A DNA stretch of 64,000 bases from Vibrio sinaloensis (lineage in GTDB: Bacteria; Pseudomonadota; Gammaproteobacteria; Enterobacterales; Vibrionaceae), in the NCBI RefSeq assembly GCF_000808535.1, contig NZ_JWLV01000034.1, forward strand, positions 1-64,000. Direction: 5' to 3'. The position numbers and the translations under genes were made by a program. Below are positions 56,660 to 64,000 of the stretch, piece by piece. Position 1 is the first letter of the stretch. Every line of letters begins with the position of its first letter. The notes beneath the pieces are model-generated. The model made no database searches, had not been told where the DNA came from, and saw only the letters and a program-made list of their open reading frames with translations.

Positions 56660-58033
56660 ATGTCAGTTGCCTCTATTGCTTCATTGGCAATATTTGCGGG
56701 TATTTTGCTGTTTCTTTATAAGCAGCAAAGTAATCAGCACACTCTCTCACGACTCGTTCTGCTAGGACTTATATCGGGCAGTGCATTTGGTTTGGCGCTT
56801 CAACTGGTTTTCGGTGAAGGCAATCCAGTTATCGCTCAAACACTAGAGTGGGTAAATGTGGTTGGTAAGGGCTACGTTGGCCTGCTGAAGATGATCATTA
56901 TGCCATTGGTATTGGTATCCATGATCGCTGCTGTCGTGAAGCTAGAAAAAGGCGGCTCTCTGGGTAAAATCTCTGGGTTGACGATATCAGTGCTACTCGC
57001 CACCACAGCGATCTCGGCAATCATCGGTATTATCGTCACTCAAGCCTTTGGTCTGACTGCTGAAGGATTGACGGAAGGTGCTCGTGAAACTGCACGTATC
57101 GCAGCGCTTGAAACGCGTGCGGATAGAGTAAGCGATCTCACCATTCCTCAAATGCTAGTCAGCTTTATTCCAACCAATCCATTTGCCGATCTGACAGGCT
57201 CTCGCTCGACTTCGATTATCGCTGTGGTGATATTTGGTGTGCTTACGGGCATTGCTGCGCGCAAAGTGATGGCGGAAAAAGAAGAACTCGAGTCACCAAT
57301 TCGTACTTTTGTTGAAGCAGCTCAATCAATAGTGATGCGTTTGGTCAAGATGATCATGGCGCTAACGCCTTATGGAATCGCAGCCTTAATGGCGAAGGTG
57401 GTTGCAACCTCTAGCGCATCAGACATTCTAAACTTGCTTGGCTTTATCGTCGCTTCGTACGTTGCTATCGCACTTATGTTTGTTGTTCATGGTTTATTGG
57501 TTTCATTCGTTGGCGTGAATCCAAAAGAGTACTTCCAGAAAATCTGGCCAGTACTGACGTTCGCTTTCACCTCACGCAGTTCTGCTGCGACCATTCCGCT
57601 CAATGTGGAAGCGCAAATTAACAAACTCAATGTCCCACCAGCGATCGCTAACCTTTCCGCATCTTTTGGCGCTACCATTGGTCAAAATGGCTGTGCCGGT
57701 ATCTACCCTGCAATGCTCGCGGTGATGGTTGCGCCAACGGTGGGTATCAACCCAATGGAAATTAACTTCATTCTGTCACTTGTTGCGATGATTGTGATCA
57801 GCTCGTTCGGTATTGCCGGTGTAGGTGGCGGTGCAACATTCGCGGCACTGATTGTTCTACCAGCAATGGGGCTCCCAGTGACAATCGCGGCTCTGCTTAT
57901 CTCAATTGAACCATTGATCGATATGGCGCGCACTGCACTTAACGTATCGGGTGCAATGACAGCGGGTACCATCACTAGCCGTTTGCTTGGAGACAAATCC
58001 AACGAGTCGGAGTTAAAGGCGCAAAACGTTTAA
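56660..58033 (+). CDS. tcyP: L-cystine transporter TcyP-like (DAACS family)
   Basis: A 457-residue sodium-dicarboxylate symporter-family protein with about ten helices. It resembles TcyP/YdjN, the sodium-coupled L-cystine importers: TFAFTSRSSAATIPLN and SFGATIGQNGCAGIYPAML are the hairpin and unwound-helix motifs of that branch. ATG 56660 has AAGGATTT upstream; the earlier in-frame ATG at 56630 does not. A strong terminator follows. Cystine is the inferred substrate. Confidence 0.87.
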   Translation: MSVASIASLAIFAGILLFLYKQQSNQHTLSRLVLLGLISGSAFGLALQLVFGEGNPVIAQTLEWVNVVGKGYVGLLKMIIMPLVLVSMIAAVVKLEKGGSLGKISGLTISVLLATTAISAIIGIIVTQAFGLTAEGLTEGARETARIAALETRADRVSDLTIPQMLVSFIPTNPFADLTGSRSTSIIAVVIFGVLTGIAARKVMAEKEELESPIRTFVEAAQSIVMRLVKMIMALTPYGIAALMAKVVATSSASDILNLLGFIVASYVAIALMFVVHGLLVSFVGVNPKEYFQKIWPVLTFAFTSRSSAATIPLNVEAQINKLNVPPAIANLSASFGATIGQNGCAGIYPAMLAVMVAPTVGINPMEINFILSLVAMIVISSFGIAGVGGGATFAALIVLPAMGLPVTIAALLISIEPLIDMARTALNVSGAMTAGTITSRLLGDKSNESELKAQNV

Positions 58034-58038
58034 AATAG

Positions 58039-58067
58039 AAAATGGCCGACGATTGTCGGCCATTTTT
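58039..58067. terminator. Terminator between tcyP-like and amylase genes
   Basis: AAAATGGCCGAC, loop GATT, GTCGGCCATTTTT: a 12-bp stem with tracts on both sides, so it can serve both converging genes. Confidence 0.9.
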
Positions 58068-58091
58068 ATTAAGTTCGTAATTAAGATCGGA

Positions 58092-59939
58092 TTATTTGCT
58101 GCGAATCACGATCACTTCATTCTGATCAAGATTAAAGGTTGCACTCCCATTTGCTACCACAACTTGGTCGCCCCCAATCTCATTGTCATAAGTGCCGTTC
58201 GCCAAACCAAGGTTGATAGCATTAACCGAAGTATTGCCACCGATGTTCATCGCCACGACAACAACGTCATCCCCTGCGTTACGTTCATACACTAACACGT
58301 CATTGCTGACCCAACGTTCGATGTAACTGCCCTGCTGGATTGCGTAACTCTCTTTACGCAACTTACTGAGCTTTTTGATGATTTGGAACGCGGGAGTTGT
58401 CGTATCAAAACTTGGCATCATCTCGCGGTTATACGGATCGTTGCCGACTTGACCAAAGCCATTCGTCGTAAAGTTCGCTGCGTAGTGCTCTGTGCCGTAA
58501 TAGATACAAGGAATACCGCGAGACGTCATGATCAGTGCCAAACCGAGCTCTAAACGATCTTGGGCAAATGAAATGCTCTGACGACCGCCCCACTTATCTT
58601 TGCCTGGGCCAAAATTGGTCGCATCTGAACGAAGAACTGTCGATAGACGCGGTGCATCATGGTTATCTAAAAAGACCACCTGCCAATCGCTTGAAGTAAA
58701 CTCTTGGTCACGCAACTTCATGTAGTTATTGATAGCGTACATGCCCGTTCCATGATGGCCAATCAACGCATCTTCGATGATGTTTCTTAAACCAAAATCA
58801 AGCAGTGCCGAGCCTGAGGTATTGGCAAAATCGACAGACAAGCCATTGATACCCGTCGCGCCAGCGCCCGCATCCATCCATTCACCAAAGAAGTAGAAAC
58901 CCGGTTTGCCCTTAGATTTCGCGTAGCTGTACAGCTCTGATGTCCAACGCTGAATAAATGACTTATCCATGTGTTTAATCGCGTCAATGCGAATCGCATC
59001 AACACCTAGATCAATCCAAAACTTAGCGCCCTCTGCAAGATATTGATAAGTCTTTTCATTGCTTTGGTCGAAATCAGAAAGGTTAAATAGATTGTGGTTT
59101 CGTACCTGATAGTAGTCGTCCCAATTGGTCACGCCGCCATTGTGGTGATACCAGTTTTCTGTATCGCTGTTAAAGTCGGTTTGGAAAACACCATTTTTGT
59201 ACAGCGCGCCATATTCATTTTCATCGTTCGGATTTGAGTGGTTTGGTGCGTAGTCTAAGACTAGCTTCATGCCGTACTCTTCCATTTTGGTACTCAGCGC
59301 ACGAAACTCTTCAATGGTTCCTAAGTGTTCATCAACTTGGAAAAAGTCTCTTCCCCAGTATCCGTGGTAGCCTGCAGAACCATCTTTGTTAAGCTGATCT
59401 ACGTTATTGACTGGTGGCGTAATCCAGATAGCAGTAATGCCCATCTCTTTCAGGTAATCTAACTTGCCTAGCAAGCCTTTGATGTCACCACCAAAGTATT
59501 TTTTGAAGTCTGACTTATCAGCAGAGTAAGTGCTGGCGTTGTTGCCAGTGTTGTTTGATGAGTCACCATCGGCAAAGCGGTCCAAAAAGACGAAGTACAT
59601 GGTTTCGTCACGCATATCGAAGCCTAATTTCTCATGCACAACGACCGTGTTGGTATCGTCATAGAAGTTGATTTCGTAAGATTTGTTCGGATCAACCACG
59701 TAGTTGCTGAGTGGGTAGTTCTCCGACCAATCGCCAAATCTATCCACTTTAAAACTTGGCGGGTTGGTACCATCACCAGTGTTAAATTTCTTAGTAATCT
59801 GCCAGTGGTTGGCCCCAACTTTCACCATAGCTTCCGCTTGCCAATCATTGGCCGTTCCACGGAAATACGCTTGGTTCCAATCTGCCATGGCAGGCAGTGA
59901 GGCAAGCAATGTCGACAGCAGCACGAGCTTGTGTTTCAT
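58092..59939 (-). CDS. Secreted alpha-amylase (GH13)
   Basis: A 615-residue glycoside hydrolase of family 13 with a signal peptide (1-19, ending AMA). After an N-terminal beta domain (about 20-110) comes the barrel: the catalytic nucleophile is D319 in IRIDAIKH, the acid/base is E353 in FFGEWMDAG, and the third acid is D428 in FLDNHDA. It should cut alpha-1,4-glucans or cyclodextrins outside the cytoplasm. The N-terminal domain and locus recall cyclomaltodextrinases and amylases of sugar-uptake clusters. It has its own leader. Confidence 0.92.
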   Translation of the reverse strand: MKHKLVLLSTLLASLPAMADWNQAYFRGTANDWQAEAMVKVGANHWQITKKFNTGDGTNPPSFKVDRFGDWSENYPLSNYVVDPNKSYEINFYDDTNTVVVHEKLGFDMRDETMYFVFLDRFADGDSSNNTGNNASTYSADKSDFKKYFGGDIKGLLGKLDYLKEMGITAIWITPPVNNVDQLNKDGSAGYHGYWGRDFFQVDEHLGTIEEFRALSTKMEEYGMKLVLDYAPNHSNPNDENEYGALYKNGVFQTDFNSDTENWYHHNGGVTNWDDYYQVRNHNLFNLSDFDQSNEKTYQYLAEGAKFWIDLGVDAIRIDAIKHMDKSFIQRWTSELYSYAKSKGKPGFYFFGEWMDAGAGATGINGLSVDFANTSGSALLDFGLRNIIEDALIGHHGTGMYAINNYMKLRDQEFTSSDWQVVFLDNHDAPRLSTVLRSDATNFGPGKDKWGGRQSISFAQDRLELGLALIMTSRGIPCIYYGTEHYAANFTTNGFGQVGNDPYNREMMPSFDTTTPAFQIIKKLSKLRKESYAIQQGSYIERWVSNDVLVYERNAGDDVVVVAMNIGGNTSVNAINLGLANGTYDNEIGGDQVVVANGSATFNLDQNEVIVIRSK

Positions 59940-59969
59940 TTTTATTTTCCTACTTCACGTTATTGTTAT

Positions 59970-59983
59970 CCCTGAATTCAGGG
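59970..59983. promoter_or_regulatory. 14-base palindrome in the amylase leader
   Basis: CCCTGAATTCAGGG is a perfect palindrome 31-44 bases before the amylase start, in the promoter or leader. An operator is possible; no match to a known regulator is claimed. Confidence 0.35.
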
Positions 59984-60026
59984 CGCAAGAGTCCTTTCCG
60001 CAGAGCGAAATGACTGTTTTCATTAT

Positions 60027-60054
60027 TAAAAAAGCCACCTCGGTTAAGGCGGCT
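60027..60054 (-). terminator. Terminator after the MalK-type gene
   Basis: AGCCGCCT and AGGTGGCT (8 bp with one G-U) around a 6-base loop, then TTTTTT leftward, 6 bases past the stop. Confidence 0.85.
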
Positions 60055-60060
60055 TGTCTC

Positions 60061-61182
60061 TTATAGGGTTAGGTTTTGTTCTGTTTCACCATCAAAAATA
60101 TGACAGAAACCTGAGTCGAAGTTGAAACGAATATATTTGCCAATGTCCGATGTGGTGATCTCTTGATTGTTAACGCGCGAGACAATTTCATTCTCACCCA
60201 GTTTAAAGTAGAGGTATCGTTCATTGCCTAAGTTTTCAACCACCGTTAGCTCGCCAGCATGGACGTTAATGGATTCATCATCTTGAGCTAACGAAATATG
60301 CTCAGGGCGAATGCCTAGCCAAACGGGCTTGTCGATATGGTTAAGTAGCTTTTGCTGCTTCTCTTTAGGAATGATAATTCTGGCTTCTGGCGCAAGCTCC
60401 ACGTACACATCGTCACCAATTTGGCGTAGTGTGGTTTTCACCAAATTCATCGCAGGAGAGCCAATAAACCCGGCCACAAACTTATTAGCTGGATAGTTAT
60501 ATAAGTTCGCTGGCGTATCCACCTGCATGATCTCACCTTTGTTTAACACGCAGATTCGGTCACCAAGCGTCAGTGCCTCTGTTTGATCGTGTGTTACGTA
60601 GATCATAGTCGCAGGGTTGCCCTCTTCCTTGAGCGATTGATGCAACTGAGCGATCTTCACTCGCATCGAAACGCGCAGTTTTGCGTCTAGGTTGGACAAC
60701 GGCTCATCAAACAGAAACACATCTGGCTTACGTACGATTGCGCGCCCTACGGCGACACGCTGCCTTTGTCCACCAGACATCTCTTTTGGCTTACGATATA
60801 GAAGATCGGTAATTTCTAGCTTTTCAGCCGCTTCCTCTACGCGTTGTTTGATTTCTTCTTTTGGTCGCTTTTGCATCTTTAGACCAAACGCCATGTTATC
60901 AAACACCGTCTTGTGCGGGTAAAGCGCGTAGTTTTGGAACACCATGGCGATACCGCGATCTTTTGGTGGCAGATCATTGACAACTCGGCCGCCAATTTTG
61001 ATTTCTCCCCCCGTGATCGCCTCTAAGCCTGCAATCATTCGCAATGTGGTTGACTTGGCGCAGCCTGAAGGCCCGACAAAGACCATAAATTCGCCTTCGT
61101 GAATGTCGAGATCGACGCCGTGTACGGCTTTAAAGCCATTGTCATATTCTTTTTCTACTTTACGTAGGCTTACTGTTGCCAT
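60061..61182 (-). CDS. MalK/UgpC-type sugar ABC transporter ATPase
   Basis: A 373-residue CUT1-family ATPase that powers uptake of oligosaccharides. Walker A is GPSGCAKST (38-46, with Ala in place of the usual Gly), the signature is MSGGQRQRVAVGRAI, Walker B is VFLFDEPLSNLD, and a C-terminal TOBE region follows. No binding protein or permeases lie in the window; such ATPases can serve several CUT1 systems. It sits in the porin-to-amylase cluster, so maltodextrin use is likely. A near-palindrome GTTTGGTTAACCGAAC (61221-61236) lies in its leader. Confidence 0.9.
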   Translation of the reverse strand: MATVSLRKVEKEYDNGFKAVHGVDLDIHEGEFMVFVGPSGCAKSTTLRMIAGLEAITGGEIKIGGRVVNDLPPKDRGIAMVFQNYALYPHKTVFDNMAFGLKMQKRPKEEIKQRVEEAAEKLEITDLLYRKPKEMSGGQRQRVAVGRAIVRKPDVFLFDEPLSNLDAKLRVSMRVKIAQLHQSLKEEGNPATMIYVTHDQTEALTLGDRICVLNKGEIMQVDTPANLYNYPANKFVAGFIGSPAMNLVKTTLRQIGDDVYVELAPEARIIIPKEKQQKLLNHIDKPVWLGIRPEHISLAQDDESINVHAGELTVVENLGNERYLYFKLGENEIVSRVNNQEITTSDIGKYIRFNFDSGFCHIFDGETEQNLTL

Positions 61183-61290
61183 CTCATACTCCGAATATGG
61201 ACTTTCAACTGGTTAAAACTGTTTGGTTAACCGAACTAACATCGCTCGGCTAATCAAACAGCACTCCAAAACAACGAAGTGCTATTTCAA

Positions 61291-61773
61291 TCACTGACAA
61301 GGTTTCACTAGTGCACGGACTGGTTTTTTATCTTCGCCGATTTCAATCGACCATAAGTAGTTACCGTCTTCTGGCAGCTTAACGACCGTGTTCTTGGCAA
61401 ACCCACCGCGCTTAAGCACTTTCTCATACCCAACCTGCATTTCCATTCCGGCAGCGGTAAATTGTGGTGTCCAGCTCATGGTTGCAAACTGTAGGCTAAC
61501 ATTGCCCGCTTTTTCAACGCTCACAACCTGATAAATGCCATTGCCTTTGTAAGACATTTGGCGGTTTTCCGTGTGTAGCCATTGGCCATCTGGGAAAGTG
61601 CCAACCACAAACAGTGAAGGTCGAATTGGACCGCGTTCTTCAACGCTGGCCAAGTTACAATCAGCAAAAGGGCCCGTTGCCAACGTCGCTTGTGAACTTG
61701 CATCATCAGATGTAGATGCACAGCCCATCAGCGCGCTTGTGAGTAATGCCGTAACCAGTAGCGTACGTTTCAT
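61291..61773 (-). CDS. Small lipoprotein of the alpha-glucan cluster
   Basis: A 160-residue lipoprotein with lipobox LMGC (Cys at residue 18). The mature part has a beta-rich look and segments such as FVVGTFPDGQWL and MSYKGNGIYQVV that resemble the starch-binding, immunoglobulin-like domains seen at the N-terminus of some amylases and pullulanases. I infer binding of alpha-glucans at the outer membrane. It lies between the LpxD-like and MalK-type genes. A weak hairpin follows it. Confidence 0.7.
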   Translation of the reverse strand: MKRTLLVTALLTSALMGCASTSDDASSQATLATGPFADCNLASVEERGPIRPSLFVVGTFPDGQWLHTENRQMSYKGNGIYQVVSVEKAGNVSLQFATMSWTPQFTAAGMEMQVGYEKVLKRGGFAKNTVVKLPEDGNYLWSIEIGEDKKPVRALVKPCQ

Positions 61774-61825
61774 GTTTCAATTCCTTGTTATTATGATGAG
61801 TTAATTCGTTCAAAGATCTGTGCTG

Positions 61826-62818
61826 CTAGCGTCCAAACAAGCGCGCAAGCCAGCCTTTTTTCTCGGTCGGTTTGTTTTTGTTTTCTTTGGTGAGTTTGTT
61901 TAGTACCGCGAGATTTTTGTAATACTCGCGGGCATTCTTAGCGGGGTAGCCAAAGATATCGCTGTTGGCCGGAAAGGAGTGACTAACACCCGATTTTGCT
62001 TTCACGACTGAGTTCTTACCTATGGTCAGATGGCCCGCTGTACCCGCTTGACCGTGAACGATGACGTGATCCTCTAACACGGTGTGTCCAGCAAATCCCG
62101 TTTGCGATACCAGCAGACAGTGCTGACCAATCTTGCAGTCGTGACCGATTTGCACCAAGTTATCGATCTTAGTCCCTCGACCAATTACCGTATCGCCCAA
62201 GGTGCCTCTATCGATGGTGTTGTTACAACCGATCTCAACATCATCTTCGATAATCACACGCCCCACACTTTCCACACGTTCATAGCGTGTGCGTGTGCCA
62301 GCCATATATTCGAAACTGTAGTTACCAATCGAGTTGTTTGAATCAATCGTGACATTGTCACCGATAATCGTCCCCTCTTTGATCACTGTGTTGGCATGAA
62401 TGGCAACGTTATTGCCAATCGTTACGCCATTCATGATTTTGACACCGGGCATAAAATGGCAACCTTCGCCAATCTGACAATGCTTACCAATGTACACACC
62501 TTCAATGTCTGACGTATTACCTTGATCAAACAGTTGGTACTTGTGCACTTTGTAAAAGCGCATCACCTGATTGATACGCTCAGCACTGAGTTTATCAATG
62601 ACGATTTTGACTTTAGCGTTTGATTGGAGAACCGATTTGGGGCCAATAATGACGTCCGCTAAAGTTTCAGAAAGCCCTTTAAAATCAGATTTCGAAAAGA
62701 CAATCGCAAGGCCACCTTTTACATCGCTCTTTACAGGGCGAATCTGAGAGATTTCAAGTGTCTCGTCACCGATGACTTCCCCACCCAATAGTTGGGCAAT
62801 TTCTGAAACTTTAATCAT
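61826..62818 (-). CDS. LpxD-like hexapeptide-repeat acyltransferase
   Basis: A 330-residue protein matching LpxD, which adds the second 3-hydroxyacyl chain in lipid A synthesis. An N-terminal uridine-binding-like domain (about 1-100) is followed by left-handed beta-helix repeats ([14 protein letters not shown] and so on). The His of the catalytic motif is kept in [10 protein letters not shown] near residue 224. Housekeeping lpxD lies with bamA, skp, fabZ and lpxA, not beside a porin and MalK, so this is probably a second copy. Whether it acts on lipid A is open. Confidence 0.85.
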   Translation of the reverse strand: MIKVSEIAQLLGGEVIGDETLEISQIRPVKSDVKGGLAIVFSKSDFKGLSETLADVIIGPKSVLQSNAKVKIVIDKLSAERINQVMRFYKVHKYQLFDQGNTSDIEGVYIGKHCQIGEGCHFMPGVKIMNGVTIGNNVAIHANTVIKEGTIIGDNVTIDSNNSIGNYSFEYMAGTRTRYERVESVGRVIIEDDVEIGCNNTIDRGTLGDTVIGRGTKIDNLVQIGHDCKIGQHCLLVSQTGFAGHTVLEDHVIVHGQAGTAGHLTIGKNSVVKAKSGVSHSFPANSDIFGYPAKNAREYYKNLAVLNKLTKENKNKPTEKKGWLARLFGR

Positions 62819-62847
62819 TACAGGTTATCCATTATTGATTGAAGGAT

Positions 62848-63873
62848 TTAGAAGCGGTATAGCGCTTGAACAAATAGAGTATTTTGCTCAACCACTTTCT
62901 CTTCACCTTTGAGCTTGCTGAAGGTTTCGGTATCTTTAGCCCACTCATATTCGGCTTTCATTAGCCAGTCTTCACCAATCGCTTGCTCATAACCGATGGT
63001 GGCTTTACGAATGTCTTTCAAGAACTCTTCATCTTCAGCCCAGCCATCAGTAAATTTGGTTTCATTCTGACCGATTCGAGCACGTACGTAAGCCGTACCC
63101 GCTTCTTCAAAGGTATACTGGACAATAGGCTCAATGTATTTTTCAGTGAAGTCGCTGACCTCATTGATTTGACCGGCACCGTTCTTCGCTTCGTTGTCTT
63201 TGATTTGGTAGAAGAACTCGACGCCCAGCTCCCACTGACCAAAACGCTTGTATGGTTTGAAAAGTAAGCTGTAGCCTTTTTCTTCACGCGTACCCCAATC
63301 ACTCTTGTCTTCGTCGTTAAACAAGTACTCGAGGTTTGAATAGAAGCCCGCACTGTACTCATTGTTCCAGTAGGTCAAATAAGGGCGAATGCTGTGCTCT
63401 GCACTCTTGGTGCGTAATCCCGTTTCGCCGCCAGTATTGACCACTTTGCCGCGGCTGTACTCGAGTTCATAGATTAAACCCGTGTCCCAACCGTCACCTA
63501 AGTTGAAGCCTTTGTTTATTGAGAAAAGATGTTTGTAGCCATCTTCTGTTTCTGCGTATTTGCCATCTTTCACTTCACGACTTTCTAGCTTGAAAGCGTA
63601 AAGCGCAGTCGCATTCCATGTTGGGTTGTTGTAGTAAGCGCCCAATACCTCGTGTGTCATGGTTCTTTCATGACGCTCGCCGCCACCAAACGAATCGTAA
63701 TTCGAGACGGTTTTATCTTCATATTCGATTGAAGAACCGACATGACCACCGAACTTTAAAGCGTCATCAAAAAAAGTATCTTCAGGGGCAAAGCCTCGGT
63801 CATTAGCAGCAAATGCGGTCGTACTTAAAAGCAGTGTGTTAGCAATGAGTACAGACAATGTTGTTCGTTTCAC
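62848..63873 (-). CDS. OmpG-like outer membrane porin
   Basis: A 341-residue outer membrane beta-barrel with a signal peptide (1-22, ending AFA) and about fourteen alternating strands rich in Tyr and Trp, ending in the aromatic residue Phe (QALYRF) as porins do. The strand pattern is like OmpG, a monomeric porin wide enough for oligosaccharides, and E. coli ompG also lies beside a MalK-type gene. It starts with GTG after AAGGAA and is the first gene of the leftward porin-lpxD-lipoprotein unit. KdgM-type is an alternative. Confidence 0.75.
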   Translation of the reverse strand: MKRTTLSVLIANTLLLSTTAFAANDRGFAPEDTFFDDALKFGGHVGSSIEYEDKTVSNYDSFGGGERHERTMTHEVLGAYYNNPTWNATALYAFKLESREVKDGKYAETEDGYKHLFSINKGFNLGDGWDTGLIYELEYSRGKVVNTGGETGLRTKSAEHSIRPYLTYWNNEYSAGFYSNLEYLFNDEDKSDWGTREEKGYSLLFKPYKRFGQWELGVEFFYQIKDNEAKNGAGQINEVSDFTEKYIEPIVQYTFEEAGTAYVRARIGQNETKFTDGWAEDEEFLKDIRKATIGYEQAIGEDWLMKAEYEWAKDTETFSKLKGEEKVVEQNTLFVQALYRF

Positions 63874-64000
63874 GGTATTTCCTTAATTGTTCCAGGCAGT
63901 GGATATTAGAAAAATTCTGGCCATGAATTTTAGTAGTTCACGTTGAACGCCTAATTATTGTTCTGGAAATATTTTTAGATTTCCTCCTATTGATTCTACA

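Noticed and set aside
1..64000. CRISPR arrays, insertion sequences, prophage or integron sites, tRNA and rRNA
   Set aside because: No regular direct repeats, transposase, integrase or cloverleaf-like genes were seen, and gene content is typical of a vibrio chromosome.

Overview
The window is chromosomal DNA of a marine gammaproteobacterium, almost certainly a Vibrio (Vibrionaceae); I cannot name the species. The reasons are the set and order of genes: a cobT-cobS-cobU-cobC salvage operon close to btuC-btuD, a prpB-prpC-acnD-prpF-prpE operon under a GntR regulator, several c-di-GMP signalling proteins, two chemoreceptors, and an alpha-amylase/MalK/OmpG-like porin locus. Base composition looks even throughout. 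I saw no rRNA, tRNA, insertion sequence, prophage, integron or CRISPR array, so this reads as core or long-resident DNA.

Layout. 1-9.1 kb: a DUF2750 protein, a TPR-diguanylate cyclase, queE-queC (queuosine precursor), a HAD phosphatase, a chemoreceptor, a secreted Nudix/PAP2-like membrane fusion, a GNAT acetyltransferase and a VOC protein. 9.2-18.5 kb: the 2-methylcitrate (propionate) operon, read leftward from its GntR regulator to a glutathione-transferase-like gene, with palindromic operator candidates in front of the regulator. 18.6-25.4 kb: a large HD-GYP sensor facing a tctC-tctB-tctA tricarboxylate-type transporter. 25.5-30.2 kb: a TolC/HlyD/two-permease export operon with no ATPase gene. 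30.3-38.8 kb: MarC, a GGDEF-EAL protein, a DUF3859 protein, metA, a PilF-like lipoprotein, RlmF, a YgjP-like metalloprotein, a glutaredoxin and small membrane proteins. 38.8-45 kb: a ModF-like double ATPase, a divergent LysR/MFS pair, a DUF1415 protein, a GAF-GGDEF protein and a MazG-like protein. 45.3-53.2 kb: corrinoid uptake (btuCD) and nucleotide-loop assembly (cobTSUC), with pepF and astE between them. 53.5-58 kb: a tiny basic ORF, a second chemoreceptor, a Rossmann-fold protein and a TcyP-like cystine transporter. 58-64 kb: alpha-amylase, a MalK-type ATPase, a small lipoprotein, an LpxD-like acyltransferase and an OmpG-like porin, all leftward.

How the parts fit. Propionyl-CoA goes through PrpE, PrpC, AcnD/PrpF and PrpB to pyruvate and succinate. 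BtuCD brings in corrinoids, and CobU/S/T/C attach the lower ligand to salvaged cobinamide. The last cluster fits digestion of alpha-glucans and entry of the products through a porin and an ABC system whose binding protein and permeases are not here.

The signals least explained by the genes are three RNA-like regions. One is a leftward candidate small RNA at about 45160-45015 with a sigma-54-type promoter, an upstream inverted repeat and a terminator. The second is a folded tctC-tctB intergenic closed by a perfect 13-bp stem and a T-run. The third is a 28-codon basic ORF with a near-perfect ribosome-binding site, a structured leader and its own terminator (about 53380-53640).
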